Below are positions 4,524 through 6,567 of a stretch of DNA of 6,567 bases, piece after piece. Origin of the DNA: an uncultured Clostridia bacterium (GTDB lineage: Bacteria > Bacillota_A > Clostridia > Christensenellales > Aristaeellaceae); NCBI GenBank assembly GCA_947165745.1, contig CAMVBO010000103.1:1-6567 (forward strand), in the 5' to 3' direction. Both the position numbers and the translations under genes were made by a program. The notes beneath the pieces were generated by a model, which saw nothing but the letters and a program-made list of their open reading frames with translations, did no database searches and had not been told where the DNA came from. Position 1 is the first letter of the stretch. Each line of letters opens with the position of its first letter.

Positions 4524-6567
4524 TTGAACCACCGGGACGACAGCGCCCCCGCGGCCATCCAGGTGCGCGGCGGCCGGGTGCACAACCTCAAGAACATCGA
4601 CGTGGATATCCCGCTGAACCGGATCGTGGGCATCGCGGGCGTCTCCGGTTCGGGGAAATCCTCCCTGGCGCTGGGCATCCTCTATGCCGAGGGTTCCCGG
4701 CGGTATCTGGAATCCCTGTCCACCTATACCCGTCGGCGCATGACCCAGGCCGAGAAGGCCCAGGTGGACGAGGTGCTGCACGTGCCCGCTGCGCTGGCCC
4801 TGCGCCAGCGGCCCGGCGTGCCCGGCATCCGAAGCACCTTCGGCACGGGCACGGAGCTTTTGAACATCCTCAGGTTGATGTTCTCCCGCCTGGCCAGCCA
4901 TCGCTGTCCCAACGGCCATTATGTGCCGCCCTCCCTGAACGTGGCGGCGGAGCGCCCCCTGGCCTGCCCGGAGTGCGGGGCAACCTTCTTCGCTCCCGGG
5001 GCGGAGGAGCTGGCCTTCAACAGCCAGGGCGCCTGCAAGCGCTGCGACGGCACGGGCATCGTGCGCACGGTGGACGAATCCACGCTGGTGCCCGACGAAT
5101 CGCTGACCATCGACGAAGGCGCGGTGGCCCCGTGGCAGACGCTGATGTGGTCATTGATGAAGGACATCGCCCGGGAGATGGGCGTGCGCACGGACGTGCC
5201 CTTCCGGGAGCTGACCCAGAAGGAGCGGGACATCGTGTTCCACGGTCCCGCCGTGAAGAAGAATATCATCTACCAGAACCGAACCAGCGGCGCGGCGGGG
5301 GACATGGATTTCACCTACTTCAACGCCACCTACACGGTTGAAAACGCCCTTGCCAGGGTGAAGGACGAAAAGGGCATGAAGCGGGTGGAGAAGTTTCTGC
5401 GCCAGGGCGTCTGCCCGGACTGCGGCGGCACCCGATTGTCCGACGCCGCCCGCGCGCCAAGGCTCCGGGGCCTCTCGCTGGCGGAGGTCTGCCGGATGAC
5501 GCTTTCCGACCTGTGCGACTGGGTGGAGGGCGTGCCGGATTCCCTGCCGGAGGAAATGCGGCCCATGGCCCGAAGCATCCGCGATTCCTTCCGGGGCGCC
5601 GCCGGGCGGCTGATGGATCTGGGCCTGTCCTATCTGACGCTGGATCGCTCGGCGTCCACCCTTTCCACGGGCGAGCGGCAGCGCATGCAGCTGGCCCGGG
5701 CCGTGCGCAACCGCACCACCGGCGTGCTGTACGTGCTGGACGAGCCCTCCATCGGCCTGCATCCCTCGAACCTGGAGGGCCTGAAGGGCGTGATGAGGGA
5801 TCTGCTTTCCGACGGCAACACGGTGGTGCTGGTCGACCACGACACACAGGTGCTCCGGGAGGCGGACTGGCTGATCGAGCTGGGGCCGGAGGCCGGCGCG
5901 AAGGGCGGCAGCATCATTGCCCAGGGGACCTTGCGGGACGTAGTGGCCAATCCTGCCTCCCGCATCGGCGGCTTCCTGTCGGGCAGCCGGCGCGTGGCGG
6001 TCAGAAGCCGGATAGGCGCCGACGAGATGTTTGCCCTGGGTCGGATTCACCTCTCGACCAGGGACATCCACACCGTCAAGCCTCTGGAGGCGGACTTTCC
6101 CAAGGGGCGGCTGATCGCCGTCACCGGCGTGTCCGGCTCCGGGAAGACCACCATGGTGCTGGAGAGCCTGATCCCGGCGCTGTCCGCATCCATCCGGGGC
6201 GAAAGGCTGCCGGAGCACGTCAATTCCGTGGCGGCGGAGGGCATCCGGCAGGTGAAGCTGATCGACGCCACGCCCATCGGCATCAACGTGCGCTCCACCG
6301 TGGCCACCTATGCCGACGTGCACGACGAGCTGCGCAAGGTCTACGCACGCAGCGCGGACGCCAGGGCCAGGGGCTACAAGGCGGGGGATTTCTCCTACAA
6401 CACCGGCAAACTGCGCTGCCCGACCTGCGACGGCACCGGCTTAATCAACCTGGACGTGCAGTTCCTGCCGGATGTGGACATCCCCTGCCCGGACTGCGGC
6501 GGCTCCCGCTACAGCCGGGAGGCCTTCTCCATCCGCAGGCTCCGGAAGGACGGCTCCGGTGTCTCCC
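4524..6567 (+). CDS. UvrA-family tandem ABC ATPase lacking the UvrB-binding domain (UvrA2-like), 3' truncated by window edge
   Basis: 681 codons are open from a TTG start and run off the right edge; roughly 150-200 residues are probably missing. An in-frame stop lies at 4497-4499, and the first in-frame ATG (4740) would remove the Walker A motif. The N-terminus VRGGRVHNLKN is typical UvrA. Nucleotide-binding domain 1 has Walker A GVSGSGKSS (39-47), signature LSTGE (380-384), Walker B VLYVLDEP (401-408) and switch His439. Domain 2 has Walker A GVSGSGKTT (535-543). Zinc-type Cys pairs are C148/C151 with C171/C174, C297/C300, and the conserved C-terminal finger C632/C635 with C655/C658. Only about 20 residues separate C128 from C148, where UvrA carries its UvrB-binding domain of over 100 residues; the DNA-binding insertion (about 178-293) seems kept. 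Such UvrA2/DrrC-type paralogues are linked to tolerance of DNA damage or DNA-binding drugs. The cellular role here is unproven. It has its own promoter. Confidence 0.92.
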   Translation, partial: MNHRDDSAPAAIQVRGGRVHNLKNIDVDIPLNRIVGIAGVSGSGKSSLALGILYAEGSRRYLESLSTYTRRRMTQAEKAQVDEVLHVPAALALRQRPGVPGIRSTFGTGTELLNILRLMFSRLASHRCPNGHYVPPSLNVAAERPLACPECGATFFAPGAEELAFNSQGACKRCDGTGIVRTVDESTLVPDESLTIDEGAVAPWQTLMWSLMKDIAREMGVRTDVPFRELTQKERDIVFHGPAVKKNIIYQNRTSGAAGDMDFTYFNATYTVENALARVKDEKGMKRVEKFLRQGVCPDCGGTRLSDAARAPRLRGLSLAEVCRMTLSDLCDWVEGVPDSLPEEMRPMARSIRDSFRGAAGRLMDLGLSYLTLDRSASTLSTGERQRMQLARAVRNRTTGVLYVLDEPSIGLHPSNLEGLKGVMRDLLSDGNTVVLVDHDTQVLREADWLIELGPEAGAKGGSIIAQGTLRDVVANPASRIGGFLSGSRRVAVRSRIGADEMFALGRIHLSTRDIHTVKPLEADFPKGRLIAVTGVSGSGKTTMVLESLIPALSASIRGERLPEHVNSVAAEGIRQVKLIDATPIGINVRSTVATYADVHDELRKVYARSADARARGYKAGDFSYNTGKLRCPTCDGTGLINLDVQFLPDVDIPCPDCGGSRYSREAFSIRRLRKDGSGVS

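Noticed and set aside
4328..5341. + strand ATG frame of 337 codons covering the intergenic region and the start of the UvrA-like gene
   Set aside because: It begins upstream of the predicted + strand promoter, turns into Pro/Arg/Gly-rich sequence where it overlaps the UvrA-like gene, and is out of frame with the clear Walker and zinc motifs.
5151..6323. - strand open frame of 390 codons opposite the UvrA-like gene
   Set aside because: It has typical antisense composition and no domain; the opposite strand encodes conserved ABC motifs throughout.

Overview
This window is GC-rich and gene-dense. It has strong Shine-Dalgarno sites (AGGAGG-like), textbook TATAAT promoters inside short AT-rich gaps, and protein families common in Firmicutes: a short-form CstA, a GAF/tandem-GGDEF/EAL protein, and a UvrA paralogue without the UvrB-binding region. 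The best guess is a chromosomal segment of a high-GC member of the Clostridia, such as a gut or environmental lineage. That is inference; no rRNA or other taxonomic marker is present. I see no mobile elements, CRISPR arrays, tRNA or rRNA genes.

Layout. (1) Positions 1-167 hold the C-terminal end of a VanX/DdpX-type D-Ala-D-Ala dipeptidase on the + strand. (2) Its stop codon overlaps the ribosome binding site of a complete 472-residue CstA-family membrane transporter (180-1598, +), so the two are probably one operon. (3) A 58-bp convergent gap holds a long hairpin (1619-1647) that can terminate transcription from both sides. (4) A complete 890-residue c-di-GMP signalling protein lies on the - strand (1657-4329). 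Its order is GAF, degenerate GGDEF, second altered GGDEF, EAL with a full catalytic set, then a PAS-like tail. (5) An AT-rich divergent intergenic region (4330-4523) carries one recognisable sigma-70/SigA-type promoter in each direction. (6) A UvrA-family tandem ABC ATPase starts at a TTG codon (4524, +) and runs off the right edge. It keeps its zinc modules but lacks the UvrB-binding insertion.

How the genes may fit together. The dipeptidase and CstA pair suggests scavenging of D-Ala-D-Ala or other cell-wall peptides and uptake of peptide or pyruvate when carbon is scarce. The - strand protein most likely degrades c-di-GMP, with its GAF, GGDEF and PAS parts as sensors. The UvrA-like protein probably acts on DNA damage or DNA-binding drugs independently of UvrB. 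Apart from the dipeptidase-cstA pair, these are separate transcription units, and nothing in the sequence shows that they form one pathway. I did not find a clearly new system. The points most worth following up are the dipeptidase-cstA coupling, the domain composition of the two large proteins, and the dyads over the UvrA-like promoter.
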